Shown in pieces: positions 48,103-56,866 of a DNA stretch of 64,000 nt. The DNA lies in NCBI RefSeq assembly GCF_006539525.1, contig NZ_BJNE01000015.1:1-64000 (forward strand), read 5' to 3'. Positions within the stretch are counted from its first letter, which is position 1. The number at the start of each line of letters is the position of its first letter. The notes beneath the pieces are model-generated. The model did no database searches. It had not been told where the DNA came from and was given only the letters and a program-made list of their open reading frames with translations. The stretch comes from Glutamicibacter nicotianae. Lineage in GTDB: Bacteria; Actinomycetota; Actinomycetes; Actinomycetales; Micrococcaceae. Made by a program: the position numbers and the translations under genes.

Positions 48103-49446
48103 ATGAGCAACAACTGGTCATTTGAAACCCGTCAGATCCATTCCGGCCAGACCCCGGATCCGACGACCGGAGCGCGAGCTCTCCCGATTTTCCAAACCAC
48201 TTCCTTTGTCTTCCCGAGCGCCGAGAGTGCCGCTGCCCGTTTCGCGTTGCAGGAACTGGAACCGATCTACACCCGTATCGGCAACCCGACCACCGACGCC
48301 GTGGAAACCCGCATCGCTGATCTGGAAGGCGGCGTTGGCGCGCTGCTGCTGTCCTCGGGACAGGCCGCCACCACCTTCGCCATCCTGAACCTGGCCGAAG
48401 CCGGCGACCATCTGGTAGCCAGCCCGAGCCTGTACGGCGGAACCCAGAACCTGCTCAAGCACACGCTCAAGCGCTTGGGCATCGAAGTCAGCTTCGTCTC
48501 CGACCCGGACAACCTGGACGAATGGCGTGCCGCGGTGCGCCCGAACACCAAGGCCTTCTTCGGCGAAAGCATCTCCAATCCTCGGCAGGACGTGCTGGAT
48601 ATCGAGGGCATCTCGGAGATCGCCCACGAAGCCGGCGTGCCGCTGCTGGTGGACAACACCCTGGCCACGCCATACCTGATCCGCCCCATCGAGTGGGGCG
48701 CCGATATCGTGATCCATTCGGCCACCAAGTTCCTTGGCGGCCACGGCAATGCCATCGCCGGGGTCATCGTGGACTCGGGCAACTTCGACTTCGCCAAGGA
48801 CGCCGAACGCTTCCCGGGATTCAACACCCCGGACGAGTCCTACAACGGCCTGGTCTTCGCCCGCGACCTGGGCATCAACGGCATCCTCGGCGCGAATCTG
48901 GCCTACATCCTCAAGGCACGCGTGCAGCTGCTGCGCGATCTGGGTTCATCAGTGGCGCCGTTCAATGCGTTCTTGATCGCCCAGGGCCTGGAAACCCTGT
49001 CGCTGCGCATTGAGCGCCACGGCCAGAACGCAGTGGAAGTTGCCAACTGGCTCGAAGCCCGCGAGGAAGTGCAGAAGGTCGCCTACGCCGGCCTGCAGTC
49101 CTCTCCGTGGCATGAGCGCGCGCAGAAGTACAGCGATCACGGCGCTGGCTCGATCATCGCCTTCGAGCTGGAGGGCGGCGCGGAAGCCGGACAGGCTTTC
49201 GTGGACGCACTGGTCTTGCACTCCAACGTCGCGAACATCGGCGACGTGCGCTCGCTGGTCATCCATCCGGCCTCCACCACCCACGCCCAGCTCTCCGAAG
49301 CGGAGCAGATTGCCGCCGGTGTGAGCCCGGGACTGGTGCGGCTGAGCGTCGGGCTGGAAAACATCAAGGACATCCTGGCCGATCTTGAGCTGGGCTTCGA
49401 AGCTGTTGCGGACCTTGAAAACAAGGAATTGCAGGAAACCCTCTAG
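48103..49446 (+). CDS. metY: O-acetylhomoserine aminocarboxypropyltransferase (sulfhydrylase)
   Basis: 447 aa from ATG 48103 with GGAGG at 48093. Cys/Met-metabolism PLP enzyme: FETRQIHSGQTPDPTTGARA at the front, TRIGNPTTDAVE, SSGQAATTFAI, VDNTLATPYL and PLP Lys in IHSATKFLGGHG. It makes homocysteine from O-acetylhomoserine and sulfide. Controlled by the upstream riboswitch and followed 2 bases later by metX, which supplies its substrate. Confidence 0.96.
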   Translation: MSNNWSFETRQIHSGQTPDPTTGARALPIFQTTSFVFPSAESAAARFALQELEPIYTRIGNPTTDAVETRIADLEGGVGALLLSSGQAATTFAILNLAEAGDHLVASPSLYGGTQNLLKHTLKRLGIEVSFVSDPDNLDEWRAAVRPNTKAFFGESISNPRQDVLDIEGISEIAHEAGVPLLVDNTLATPYLIRPIEWGADIVIHSATKFLGGHGNAIAGVIVDSGNFDFAKDAERFPGFNTPDESYNGLVFARDLGINGILGANLAYILKARVQLLRDLGSSVAPFNAFLIAQGLETLSLRIERHGQNAVEVANWLEAREEVQKVAYAGLQSSPWHERAQKYSDHGAGSIIAFELEGGAEAGQAFVDALVLHSNVANIGDVRSLVIHPASTTHAQLSEAEQIAAGVSPGLVRLSVGLENIKDILADLELGFEAVADLENKELQETL

Positions 49447-49448
49447 GC

Positions 49449-50594
49449 ATGCCATCCATTGTGACTACTGAAGATACTCTGCGCGCCGAAGAGCTCGCTG
49501 GCGGACAAGACGGCATTTTGCGCCGTAGTTCCGTGGGGGAGTACCACTTTGAATTCGGTGGATACCTTCCCGACGTGGTGCTGGCCTACGAGACGTGGGG
49601 GAAGCTAGCAGCTGATGGCTCCAACGCGGTGCTGGTGATGCATGCACTCACCGGTGACGCCCACGTCGCGCAAGGCGATTCGCACAGCGCCGGCTGGTGG
49701 GAAGGCTTCGTTGGCCCCGGCGCCACGGTTGACACCAATGAGTACTTTGTCGTGTCCATCAACATGGTGGGTGGTTGCAATGGATCCACCGGCCCCTCGT
49801 CCTTGGACGAGCAGGACCTGCCTTACGGCTCCAGATTCCCTTTCGTCACCATCAAGGACTCGGTGCGCCTCGAGGCGCGGCTGGCCAAGCAGCTGGGAAT
49901 CGAATCCTGGCATGCGGTCATCGGCGGTTCGATGGGCGGTGCCCGCGCGCTGGAATACGCTGTCGAGTTCCCCGAGCAGGTCAAGAACCTGGTCGTGATG
50001 GCCTCTAGCGCCCAGGCGACTGCCGAGCAAATTGCCTTTGCGCAGGTGCAAACCCAATCCATCCGCTTGGATCCGCACTTCTGCAATGGCGATTACTACG
50101 GCAACGATGCCCGTCCTGACGCCGGTCTCGGCCTGGCTCGCCGCCTGGCCCACATCACCTACCGTTCCGAGGCCGAGCTGGAAACCCGTTTCTCGCGCAA
50201 TCCGCAGGATGGCGAGAAGCCGACGGGCCAGCTGGACGGGCCGCGCGGGCGATACCAGGTGGAAAGCTACCTCGACCATCAGGCCAGCAAGCTGGTGAAT
50301 CGTTTCGACGCGAACAGCTATCTGGTGCTGACCGAGGCGCTGATGAGCCACGATGTTGCTCGTGGCCATGAATCCCTGGAGGCAGCCCTGGCGCGCCTGG
50401 AGAAGGTCAACGTGGTGGTTGCCGCGGTTACCACCGACCGCTTGTACTTCCCCGAGCAGTCGGTGAAGCTTGCCTCGTCGCTGGCCAAGCCGAAGCCGGT
50501 GCACTACATCGATTCGCCGATTGGCCATGACGGATTCTTGACCGATGCGACGCAGCTGGATGGGGTGCTTCGGACCTTGGTCTTCGGAGACTAG
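49449..50594 (+). CDS. metX: homoserine O-acetyltransferase
   Basis: 381 aa. Alpha/beta hydrolase: ETWGKL, HALTGDAHV, nucleophile Ser in VIGGSMGGARALEYA and catalytic Asp/His near the C-terminus (TTDRLYFP, SPIGHDGFL). It makes O-acetylhomoserine for MetY, with MetX confirming acetyl rather than succinyl activation. Strong bidirectional hairpin after the stop. Confidence 0.96.
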   Translation: MPSIVTTEDTLRAEELAGGQDGILRRSSVGEYHFEFGGYLPDVVLAYETWGKLAADGSNAVLVMHALTGDAHVAQGDSHSAGWWEGFVGPGATVDTNEYFVVSINMVGGCNGSTGPSSLDEQDLPYGSRFPFVTIKDSVRLEARLAKQLGIESWHAVIGGSMGGARALEYAVEFPEQVKNLVVMASSAQATAEQIAFAQVQTQSIRLDPHFCNGDYYGNDARPDAGLGLARRLAHITYRSEAELETRFSRNPQDGEKPTGQLDGPRGRYQVESYLDHQASKLVNRFDANSYLVLTEALMSHDVARGHESLEAALARLEKVNVVVAAVTTDRLYFPEQSVKLASSLAKPKPVHYIDSPIGHDGFLTDATQLDGVLRTLVFGD

Positions 50595-50621
50595 AATCTG
50601 GGCGAAGTTTGGCAAGCCTTT

Positions 50622-50670
50622 AAAGCCTGAAGCGGTTCCGCCAGTAATCGGCGGAACCGCTTCAGGCTTT
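50622..50670. terminator. bidirectional terminator between metX and SGNH hydrolase
   Basis: Perfect 21-bp stem AAAGCCTGAAGCGGTTCCGCC (50622-50642) and its complement (50650-50670), 7-nt loop agtaatc. The ends provide AAA and TTTC on the two strands. Confidence 0.92.
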
Positions 50671-50674
50671 CTTG

Positions 50675-51532
50675 CTACTTGGCGCTGTCTCCGGCACCGA
50701 GCGAGTCGTTGGGCTTGGCATCGGCGAACGGCGTAGCCGAAGGCCGTTTCGGGGTGATGCCGTCGCCGGAGGACTGGTGGCGCAGGCGGCGCAGCACCCA
50801 GGGCGCCAGATGCTCGCGGGCCCACTGCAGATCCTCCTTGCGCGCTTCGCGCCAGCTGCGCTCATCCACGACCGGAACGATGTCGGTATCCAGCTGATGC
50901 GGGACGTTCAGCGAGTCGAGTGCCATGGCGGCAATGCGCTGGTGGCCGATGGGGGAGAAGTGCAGGCGGTCAGGCGCCCACATCTGGGACTGGTGCAATT
51001 CCTGCAATGCCCACATGTCGGCAACGATGGCGTCATGCCGGGCAGCGACGGTGCGCACGTTCTCGTTGTAGATCGCCACCTTGCCGCGGATGCTTCCAAG
51101 GACCGGGGTATCGCGGATATCGGGCCCGGTGAAGAGCAGGAGCGTGGCACCGGTGGCGGTGAGCTTGGCTACCGCGTCGTCGAGGATGTCCGCAATCTTG
51201 TCTGGATCGCCGCCCGGGCGCAGCACATCGTTGCCGCCCGCGCACAGCGAGATCAGATCCGGCTTCAGGTCGATGCAGGGATCGAGCTGTTCGGCAACGA
51301 TCTGGCCGATGAGCCGGCCGCGGATGGCCAGGTTGGCATAGGAGAAGTCCGGGACGGTGCGGCTGAGCTCCTGAGCCAAGCGGTCGGCCCAGCCTAGGTG
51401 CCGTCCTGCGCTCGATGGATCGGGGTCGCCGATGCCTTCGGTGAACGAGTCCCCGATGGCTACATAGCGGCGCCATGGGTGGAGCGGGGAGTCGGCGGTG
51501 TTTGACGGTTCAGAAGCAATATTGTTGGGCAC
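50675..51532 (-). CDS. SGNH/GDSL-type esterase
   Basis: 285 aa from GTG 51532. Block I YVAIGDSFTEG (catalytic Ser), block II NLAIRGRL, block III CAGGNDVLRPG (Asn), block V APDRLHFSPIGHQ (Asp-x-x-His). No signal peptide, so probably cytoplasmic. The esterase substrate is unknown. AACAAT lies 6 nt before the GTG, and a GTTACC/GGTAAC repeat (51542-51557) is just upstream. Confidence 0.9.
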   Translation of the reverse strand: MPNNIASEPSNTADSPLHPWRRYVAIGDSFTEGIGDPDPSSAGRHLGWADRLAQELSRTVPDFSYANLAIRGRLIGQIVAEQLDPCIDLKPDLISLCAGGNDVLRPGGDPDKIADILDDAVAKLTATGATLLLFTGPDIRDTPVLGSIRGKVAIYNENVRTVAARHDAIVADMWALQELHQSQMWAPDRLHFSPIGHQRIAAMALDSLNVPHQLDTDIVPVVDERSWREARKEDLQWAREHLAPWVLRRLRHQSSGDGITPKRPSATPFADAKPNDSLGAGDSAK

Positions 51533-51599
51533 GAATCCATTGTTACCAAAGGGTAACTTCTAGTCAATCATTCCAGAGGATGATTCGGTGGGCGGCACT

Positions 51600-51998
51600 C
51601 TACCCGCCCAGGGCATCCCTGCGTGCTTGCAGGTACTCGTCGCGGGTAATGACTCCACGCGAGTGCAGTGAGTCGAGTTCGGACAGCTTGTCTTCAATCG
51701 ATTTCTTCGGCGCCAGCAAAGCTGAATTCGCCGCTCTGGCCATCAGGTCGGTTTCCATGGTCAACGGATCGAAGCCGGCGCTCTTGGCTTTGCGGAAGTT
51801 GCGCACAATGACGAAGATGATGAGTCCGGCAAAGGCGATGAAAAGCACGGAGAACAGGGGAAGGCTGAATGAAAACATCGTGTCGACGGTATCGAAGAAC
51901 GACGACGAGGTGCCGGGATCCAAATCGACGTAGTCGAGTTCAGCAAGATCCTCGGGTGCCAGTCCTGAAATTTCCTCGCTGTATTCGATTTCGCCCAT
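51600..51998 (-). CDS. small membrane protein with SHOCT-like tail
   Basis: 132 aa: acidic N-terminal segment (about 1-38), one membrane helix (FSLPLFSVLFIAFAGLIIFVIV), a basic stretch, then a C-terminal SHOCT-type helical hairpin IEDKLSELDSLHSRGVITRDEYLQARRDALGG (given only as key features: LxxLxxL, GxIT, EF/EYxxxR). SHOCT domains mediate oligomerisation. Function unknown. GACAAT lies 6 nt before the ATG. Confidence 0.7.
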   Translation of the reverse strand: MGEIEYSEEISGLAPEDLAELDYVDLDPGTSSSFFDTVDTMFSFSLPLFSVLFIAFAGLIIFVIVRNFRKAKSAGFDPLTMETDLMARAANSALLAPKKSIEDKLSELDSLHSRGVITRDEYLQARRDALGG

Positions 51999-52331
51999 GG
52001 TGCCATTGTCCTTTGCCGGTTGGAGCTTCTACCGGTGGGATCCCCAAGTCAGGTGGCCGTGAAGCAGTGAATCCAGTTGAACACGAAAAGCGCTTGAATG
52101 CCTAAGATAATTTTGGAGTTTTATTATCTTGTTACATGCCATGCGGATTTATGGAAGTGGAGAAACTGGTTTTCCATGCCGTTGGCACCGCTCCATCGGC
52201 CCGCCCGTCGGCCAAACACCGGACTTTCACCTGCATCCTGGCGCTGCGGATCGCGATACCCGGGGAAACGATGGCAGGGCTTTGCGGAACCGCCGAATCG
52301 GCGCGGCGCTGTTCGATAGTCTTGGGGAACT
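51999..52331. other. gene-free stretch (333 bp) with AT-rich repeat
   Basis: No gene is convincing. The segment around 52090-52135 is much richer in AT than its surroundings and carries a perfect inverted repeat listed separately. Open frames on both strands read like shadows. Confidence 0.6.
52104..52130. promoter_or_regulatory. AT-rich inverted repeat, operator-like
   Basis: AAGATAAT (52104-52111) and ATTATCTT (52123-52130) are perfect 8-bp complements 11 nt apart, in a local AT-rich pocket. It could be an operator or promoter element for the esterase gene 200 bp downstream or an unseen transcript. Confidence 0.4.
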
Positions 52332-52982
52332 ATGACATACCAAGACCAGGCTCCGGTAGCCATCATCTCCCGCAACGACGAATCCCGCCTAGGAACTCCG
52401 CTGCTGGTGTTCCTGCACGGCTACGGCTCCAACGAGCAAGACCTCATGGGGCTCTCGCAGCACCTGCCCGAAGAATTCACCTACCTCTCCGTGCGCGCAC
52501 CGCTGCCGGCAGGCCCGGGATACAGCTGGTTCCCGCTGACCCAGGAAATCGACTACTCCATCGAGTCGGTGGCACACAGCGTCGAAGCGCTGTGGGCACT
52601 GCTGGAACCGCTGTCCCAGCAGCACTCGTCGATCACCCTGCTCGGTTTCTCCCAGGGCATGGCCATGGCCACCTCGCTGGCCCGCTACCAGCGCGATGCC
52701 ATTGAAGCAGTCGTGGGTCTCTCCGGGTTTGCCGTGGATCCCAAGACCTTGGACATCTTCGATGATGCGAAGCTGGCGGACAAGCCGCTGCCGATGTTCT
52801 GGGGCCGCGACCTGGCTGACCCGGTGATCACCCGGGACAAGATCGAATACACCTTGGGCTGGGTCCCGGGGCATACCGTGTTGACCAGCGAAACCTACCC
52901 GCAGATCGGCCACTCGGTGTGCATGGAAGAAATCCAGGACGTTGCCGGCTTCCTCACCAAGGTCGTCCTGAAGAAGGGCTAG
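52332..52982 (+). CDS. alpha/beta hydrolase (phospholipase/carboxylesterase family)
   Basis: 216 aa. Oxyanion strand LLVFLHGYGSNEQDL, nucleophile GFSQGMAMA and C-terminal His in YPQIGHSVCMEE, all in family order; the Asp triad member is in DLADPVIT. A likely small-ester or lysophospholipid hydrolase. GGGGAA lies just upstream of the ATG. Convergent with the S4 gene, stops adjacent. Confidence 0.9.
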   Translation: MTYQDQAPVAIISRNDESRLGTPLLVFLHGYGSNEQDLMGLSQHLPEEFTYLSVRAPLPAGPGYSWFPLTQEIDYSIESVAHSVEALWALLEPLSQQHSSITLLGFSQGMAMATSLARYQRDAIEAVVGLSGFAVDPKTLDIFDDAKLADKPLPMFWGRDLADPVITRDKIEYTLGWVPGHTVLTSETYPQIGHSVCMEEIQDVAGFLTKVVLKKG

Positions 52983-53213
52983 CTACGGCTGGGCGGTGAC
53001 GCGCACGCATTCGCCGTTCACGCACACCACGTCGCCGGGGCGGATCTGCGCCCCGCGGCGGGTGTCCACCTCGCCGTTGACGGTGACAATTCCCTCGGAA
53101 ATCATTTCCTTGGCGTGGATGCCGTCCTCTGCCAGCGAGGCGAGCTTGAGCAGCTGGCCCAAGCGGATGGATTCGTCACGGATTTCTAGGTCAAAAGCTT
53201 CATTGGCACTCAT
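52983..53213 (-). CDS. YbcJ-like S4-domain RNA-binding protein
   Basis: 76 aa from ATG 53213 (another ATG three codons upstream at 53222 is possible). FDLEIRDESIRLGQLLKLAS, then GIHAKEMISEGIVTVNGEVDTRRGAQI and GDVV form a single S4 domain that binds structured RNA. Members of this family are small ribosome- or tRNA-associated proteins of unclear role. Confidence 0.85.
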   Translation of the reverse strand: MSANEAFDLEIRDESIRLGQLLKLASLAEDGIHAKEMISEGIVTVNGEVDTRRGAQIRPGDVVCVNGECVRVTAQP

Positions 53214-53393
53214 GGCTTCCATTCTTCCCTATATAACCGGCCTGCACCGTGGATATGGCCCAAAGGCGTGGAAGTTCACGCCAGCGTTACCTGATTCGGC
53301 TTCGTGCGCAGGGCGTTGAAACGATACCCTTGAAATGTATGTATTTTTCTACGGACCGCAACCAGCGGCCTCGTAAGTCCCATTGGAGTTGAT

Positions 53394-54779
53394 ATGGCGC
53401 CACAGTCCAAGCTAGACCAGGTTATTTCCCTCGCAAAGCGTCGAGGATTCGTTTTCCAGGCCGGTGAGATCTACGGTGGTTCCCGTTCCGCGTGGGATTA
53501 CGGACCCCTGGGCACCGAACTGAAGGAAAACATCAAGCGCGAGTGGTGGCAGAACTTCGTTCGCGGCCGCGAGGACATGGTGGGCCTGGACTCCTCGATC
53601 ATCCTGCCCAAGGCCGTCTGGGAAGCATCGGGCCACGTAGCCACCTTCACCGACCCGCTGGTCGAATGCATCCAGTGCCACAAGCGCCACCGCCAGGACC
53701 ACCTGATCGAGGCCTTCGAAGCCAAGAAGGGCCGTGCGCCCAAGGACGGCATGAGCGAGATCGCCTGCCCCGACTGCGGCACCAAGGGCCAGTTCACCGA
53801 GCCGCAGATGTTCTCCGGGTTGATGAAGACCTTCCTGGGCCCAGTTGATTCCGAAGCCGGCCTGGCCTACATGCGTCCGGAAACCGCGCAGGGCATCTTC
53901 GTGAACTTCGCCAACGTGCTCACCGCCAGCCGCAAGAAGCCGCCATTCGGCATCGGCCAGATCGGCAAGGCCTTCCGCAACGAAATCACCCCGGGCAACT
54001 TCATCTTCCGCACTCGCGAGTTCGAGCAGATGGAAATCGAGTTCTTCACTGCACCGGAAGACGCACCGAAGTTCTTCGACCAGTGGGTCAAGGATTGCTG
54101 GGCATGGTTCATCGACCTGGGCATCAAGGAAGAGAACCTGCGCCAGTTCGACGTGCCCGAAGACGAACGCGCCCACTACTCGGCAGGCACCATCGACTTC
54201 GAATACCGCTTCGGTTTCGCCGGCTCGGAGTGGGGCGAGCTGATGGGCGTCGCCAACCGCACCGACTACGACCTGTCCAGCCACGCCAAGGCTTCGGGCT
54301 CCGAGCTGTCCTACTTCAACCAGGCCACCGGGGAACGCTACACCCCGTACGTGATCGAGCCGTCCTTCGGCCTGACTCGTTCGATGATGGCGTTCCTGGT
54401 CGATGCCTACACCGAGGACGAGGCACCGAACACCAAGGGCGGGGTGGACAAGCGCACCGTGCTCAAGCTCGATCCGCGCCTGGCCCCGGTCAAGGCCGCC
54501 GTGCTGCCGCTGAGCCGCAACGAGAACCTCTCGCCGAAGGCAAAGGACCTGGCCAACGAGCTGCGCAAGCGCTGGAACATCGACTTCGACGATGCCGGCG
54601 CCATCGGCCGCCGCTACCGCCGCCAGGACGAGATCGGCACCCCGTTCTGCATCACCGTGGACTTTGACACCCTCGAAGACCAGGCAGTGACGATCCGCGA
54701 ACGCGACACCATGTCCCAGGAACGCGTGTCCCTGGACCAGGTCACCGCCTACCTGTCCGAGCGCCTGAACGGAGCCTAG
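53394..54779 (+). CDS. glyQS: glycyl-tRNA synthetase (homodimeric type)
   Basis: 461 aa, the eukaryal/archaeal-like dimer form usual in actinobacteria. Class II motifs: [17 protein letters not shown] near the start, [14 protein letters not shown], motif 2 [24 protein letters not shown], motif 3 [15 protein letters not shown], and an anticodon-binding domain ([16 protein letters not shown]). A zinc-type Cys set (CIQCHK, CPDCG) lies near 90-130. Charges tRNA(Gly). GGAG precedes the ATG. Confidence 0.97.
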   Translation: MAPQSKLDQVISLAKRRGFVFQAGEIYGGSRSAWDYGPLGTELKENIKREWWQNFVRGREDMVGLDSSIILPKAVWEASGHVATFTDPLVECIQCHKRHRQDHLIEAFEAKKGRAPKDGMSEIACPDCGTKGQFTEPQMFSGLMKTFLGPVDSEAGLAYMRPETAQGIFVNFANVLTASRKKPPFGIGQIGKAFRNEITPGNFIFRTREFEQMEIEFFTAPEDAPKFFDQWVKDCWAWFIDLGIKEENLRQFDVPEDERAHYSAGTIDFEYRFGFAGSEWGELMGVANRTDYDLSSHAKASGSELSYFNQATGERYTPYVIEPSFGLTRSMMAFLVDAYTEDEAPNTKGGVDKRTVLKLDPRLAPVKAAVLPLSRNENLSPKAKDLANELRKRWNIDFDDAGAIGRRYRRQDEIGTPFCITVDFDTLEDQAVTIRERDTMSQERVSLDQVTAYLSERLNGA

Positions 54780-54785
54780 AGCCCG

Positions 54786-55715
54786 ATGAACGAACTGGAA
54801 TTCCGTCCCTGGCGTTCCGGCGACGACCTGGAGCTGCTGCAGATCTTCGGGGACCCGCGTTCGCCGCAGGCCCACCAGGACCGCACCATGCTGCGCGAGA
54901 ACAGCGATGCGCCGTTCTCCCGCACGCTGGTGGCCACGGTTGACGGTGTGGCCATCGGCGCTGGCGTGGTATTCGCCTCCTCGCTGCATCCGCAGCGCCT
55001 CTGGCTCTATGTCGAGGTGGCTGCCGAGCAGCGCCGTTCCGGCGTGGGCACCGCGCTGGTGCATCAGCTGCGCCAGCAGATCCCGGCAGGACAGGCGCAG
55101 GAGCTCAAGGCCCGCTACACCGTGACGGCCGGAGATCCGGCCACCGCGGCGGCCGGCTTCTGCCAGTCGCTGGGCCTGGGCGAAATCCAGGTCTCGCGCG
55201 ATGTCGTGCTGGAACCGGGAGCGCTGGCCGAGCCGGTGTTCGACACCAACGACCGGGTGATCGAGGACTTGTCCACCGGCAGCGTCGAGCTGACCAAGCT
55301 GGTGATGGACTTCTACAATGCGGTGCACACCGATTGGGATCCGGCCAAGATGACCGTAGGCTCGGCGCAGCGCATGCTGCTCGATGAGCACACCGGCGCG
55401 CAGGGCGCACTGGTGCTGCGCGACAAGCCCAAGCGCGAGGGCGGCGTGCCGCTGGCCTTCGCGGTGAGCTACGTGCCGGCCCGCGAGAACGCCCCGACCG
55501 ACGTGCTGGTGGGCCATAATCCGGCCTTCAGCGATGACGAGGTGGCCGAAGCGGTGCGCGACATGGTCGCCATGCTGATCCACCAGTACCCGGTGAAGCT
55601 GGAAGTCGACTCGTCGATGTTTGTCCTCTCCTCGCTGATCGACGCGTTGGCAGCGGTTGAGCAGGCCACCGTCATTTCCACGACGCATATCCTCGCCAGC
55701 GACGCGGCGAAGTAA
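54786..55715 (+). CDS. GNAT acetyltransferase, two-domain (309 aa)
   Basis: N-terminal GNAT domain with VAAEQRRSGVGTALVHQL and a C-terminal second fold containing GGVPLAFAVSYVPAR and the acyl-CoA-like strand, i.e. a tandem or fused GNAT. It begins 6 bases after glyQS and is probably co-transcribed, which might suggest a link with translation, but the substrate is not known. Followed by a strong terminator. Confidence 0.78.
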   Translation: MNELEFRPWRSGDDLELLQIFGDPRSPQAHQDRTMLRENSDAPFSRTLVATVDGVAIGAGVVFASSLHPQRLWLYVEVAAEQRRSGVGTALVHQLRQQIPAGQAQELKARYTVTAGDPATAAAGFCQSLGLGEIQVSRDVVLEPGALAEPVFDTNDRVIEDLSTGSVELTKLVMDFYNAVHTDWDPAKMTVGSAQRMLLDEHTGAQGALVLRDKPKREGGVPLAFAVSYVPARENAPTDVLVGHNPAFSDDEVAEAVRDMVAMLIHQYPVKLEVDSSMFVLSSLIDALAAVEQATVISTTHILASDAAK

Positions 55716-55723
55716 TGCCAGAC

Positions 55724-55754
55724 AGAACGGGACCCGCCAGGCGGGTCCCGTTCT
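55724..55754 (+). terminator. terminator of the glyQS operon
   Basis: 15-bp stem AGAACGGGACCCGCC (55724-55738) / GGCGGGTCCCGTTCT (55740-55754), then tgcgtt. The innermost pairs must open to form a loop. Confidence 0.85.
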
Positions 55755-55810
55755 TGCGTTGCCGAGCCATCCTCCAGATCCCTGAAAGAACCCCGTTGAC
55801 CACCAGCACC

Positions 55811-56809
55811 ATGCCCGCCACGCCGGTCCGCACCGGCGGAAAGCTCCTGTTCATCCTGCTTGCCATCGCTTCGGGCCTGCTGCTGTGCGTGCAGTCGCGC
55901 ATCAACGGGGCGCTGGGCGCGAAGCTGGGAGATGCCATGGCGGCATCAACCATCAGCTTCGGCGTCGGCTTGGCGGCATTGATCCTGCTGGCGATCGCCG
56001 TCCCCCGGGTGCGCAACACGGTGCGGCAGGTGCCGCGCGCACTGGCCCGGGGCAGTTTCCCGCGGTGGTACCTGGTGGCCGGCGCGGTGGGCGCACTGGT
56101 GGTCTTCAGCCAGGCCGCCGCGGTGCCGCTCATCGGCGTGGCGCTGTTCACCGTCTGCCTGGTGACCGGGCAGGCAATCGGTTCCATGCTCATGGACCGG
56201 GTGGGCTTTGGCAGGGCCGAACCGCGCAAGATCAATGCCCTGCGCATCCTCGGCGTGGTGCTGACCATTGCCGGAGTGATCTGGGCGGTCAGCCCGCGCG
56301 GCGCGGATGCGCAGCTCGCATCGCTGCTGGTGCCGATGGCGCTCTCGGCAGCCGTCGGCATGCTCATGGGCTTCCAAGCCGCCGCCAACGGCGTGCAAGC
56401 GGCAGCCTATGGCGGCGCCACGGCGGCAACCCTGGTGAACTTCTCCGTCGGGTTCCTGGTACTGGCGGCGGTGATGCTGGTGCGGCTGCCGGCCGGCGCG
56501 AAGCTGCATCCGCTGCCCGGCCAGTGGTGGTACTACATCGGCGGGCTGCTCGGCTGCCTGTTCGTGGGCATCACCGCGCTGGTGGTCAAGCGGCTCGGAG
56601 TGCTGGTCACCAGCCTCGCGGCGGTGGGCGGACAGCTGGCCGGCTCGCTGCTCATGGATGTGCTTTTCCCAGCCCAGGGTTCCTCCGTCACCGCGGCCAC
56701 CGTCATGGGTACCGTGCTGACGCTGCTCGCCGTTGGCCTGGCCTCGATCTCCGGGGCGCGCAGCGCACAGGAATCCAGCGGACGCAGGCCGCTGGAAGTG
56801 CGCGAATAG
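55811..56809 (+). CDS. DMT-family transporter (DUF606/YdcZ-type)
   Basis: 332 aa from ATG 55811. TTG 55796 is possible, and starts further upstream would run through the terminator hairpin. Two DUF606 halves, each of about five helices, repeat the pattern GLLLCVQSRINGALGAKLG...GVGLAALILLA and AAVGMLMGFQAAANGVQA...FSVGFLVLAAVML. Single DUF606 proteins usually work as pairs, and this one is a fused version. Substrate unknown. Confidence 0.8.
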   Translation: MPATPVRTGGKLLFILLAIASGLLLCVQSRINGALGAKLGDAMAASTISFGVGLAALILLAIAVPRVRNTVRQVPRALARGSFPRWYLVAGAVGALVVFSQAAAVPLIGVALFTVCLVTGQAIGSMLMDRVGFGRAEPRKINALRILGVVLTIAGVIWAVSPRGADAQLASLLVPMALSAAVGMLMGFQAAANGVQAAAYGGATAATLVNFSVGFLVLAAVMLVRLPAGAKLHPLPGQWWYYIGGLLGCLFVGITALVVKRLGVLVTSLAAVGGQLAGSLLMDVLFPAQGSSVTAATVMGTVLTLLAVGLASISGARSAQESSGRRPLEVRE

Positions 56810-56853
56810 CGTGCCGGGCGGTGGGTGTTCACCGTCCGTTTCCATTCTCCGCC

Positions 56854-56859
56854 TATGCT
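56854..56859 (+). promoter_or_regulatory. -10 hexamer TATGCT, predicted leaderless
   Basis: TATGCT ends 7 nt before ATG 56867 and supports that start over ATG 56855, which lies inside the hexamer. Confidence 0.45.
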
Positions 56860-56866
56860 GGAATCC

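Noticed and set aside
55715-55810. Start of the DMT transporter within the terminator at 55724.
   Set aside because: The hairpin ends the previous operon; the extra residues are not family-like.
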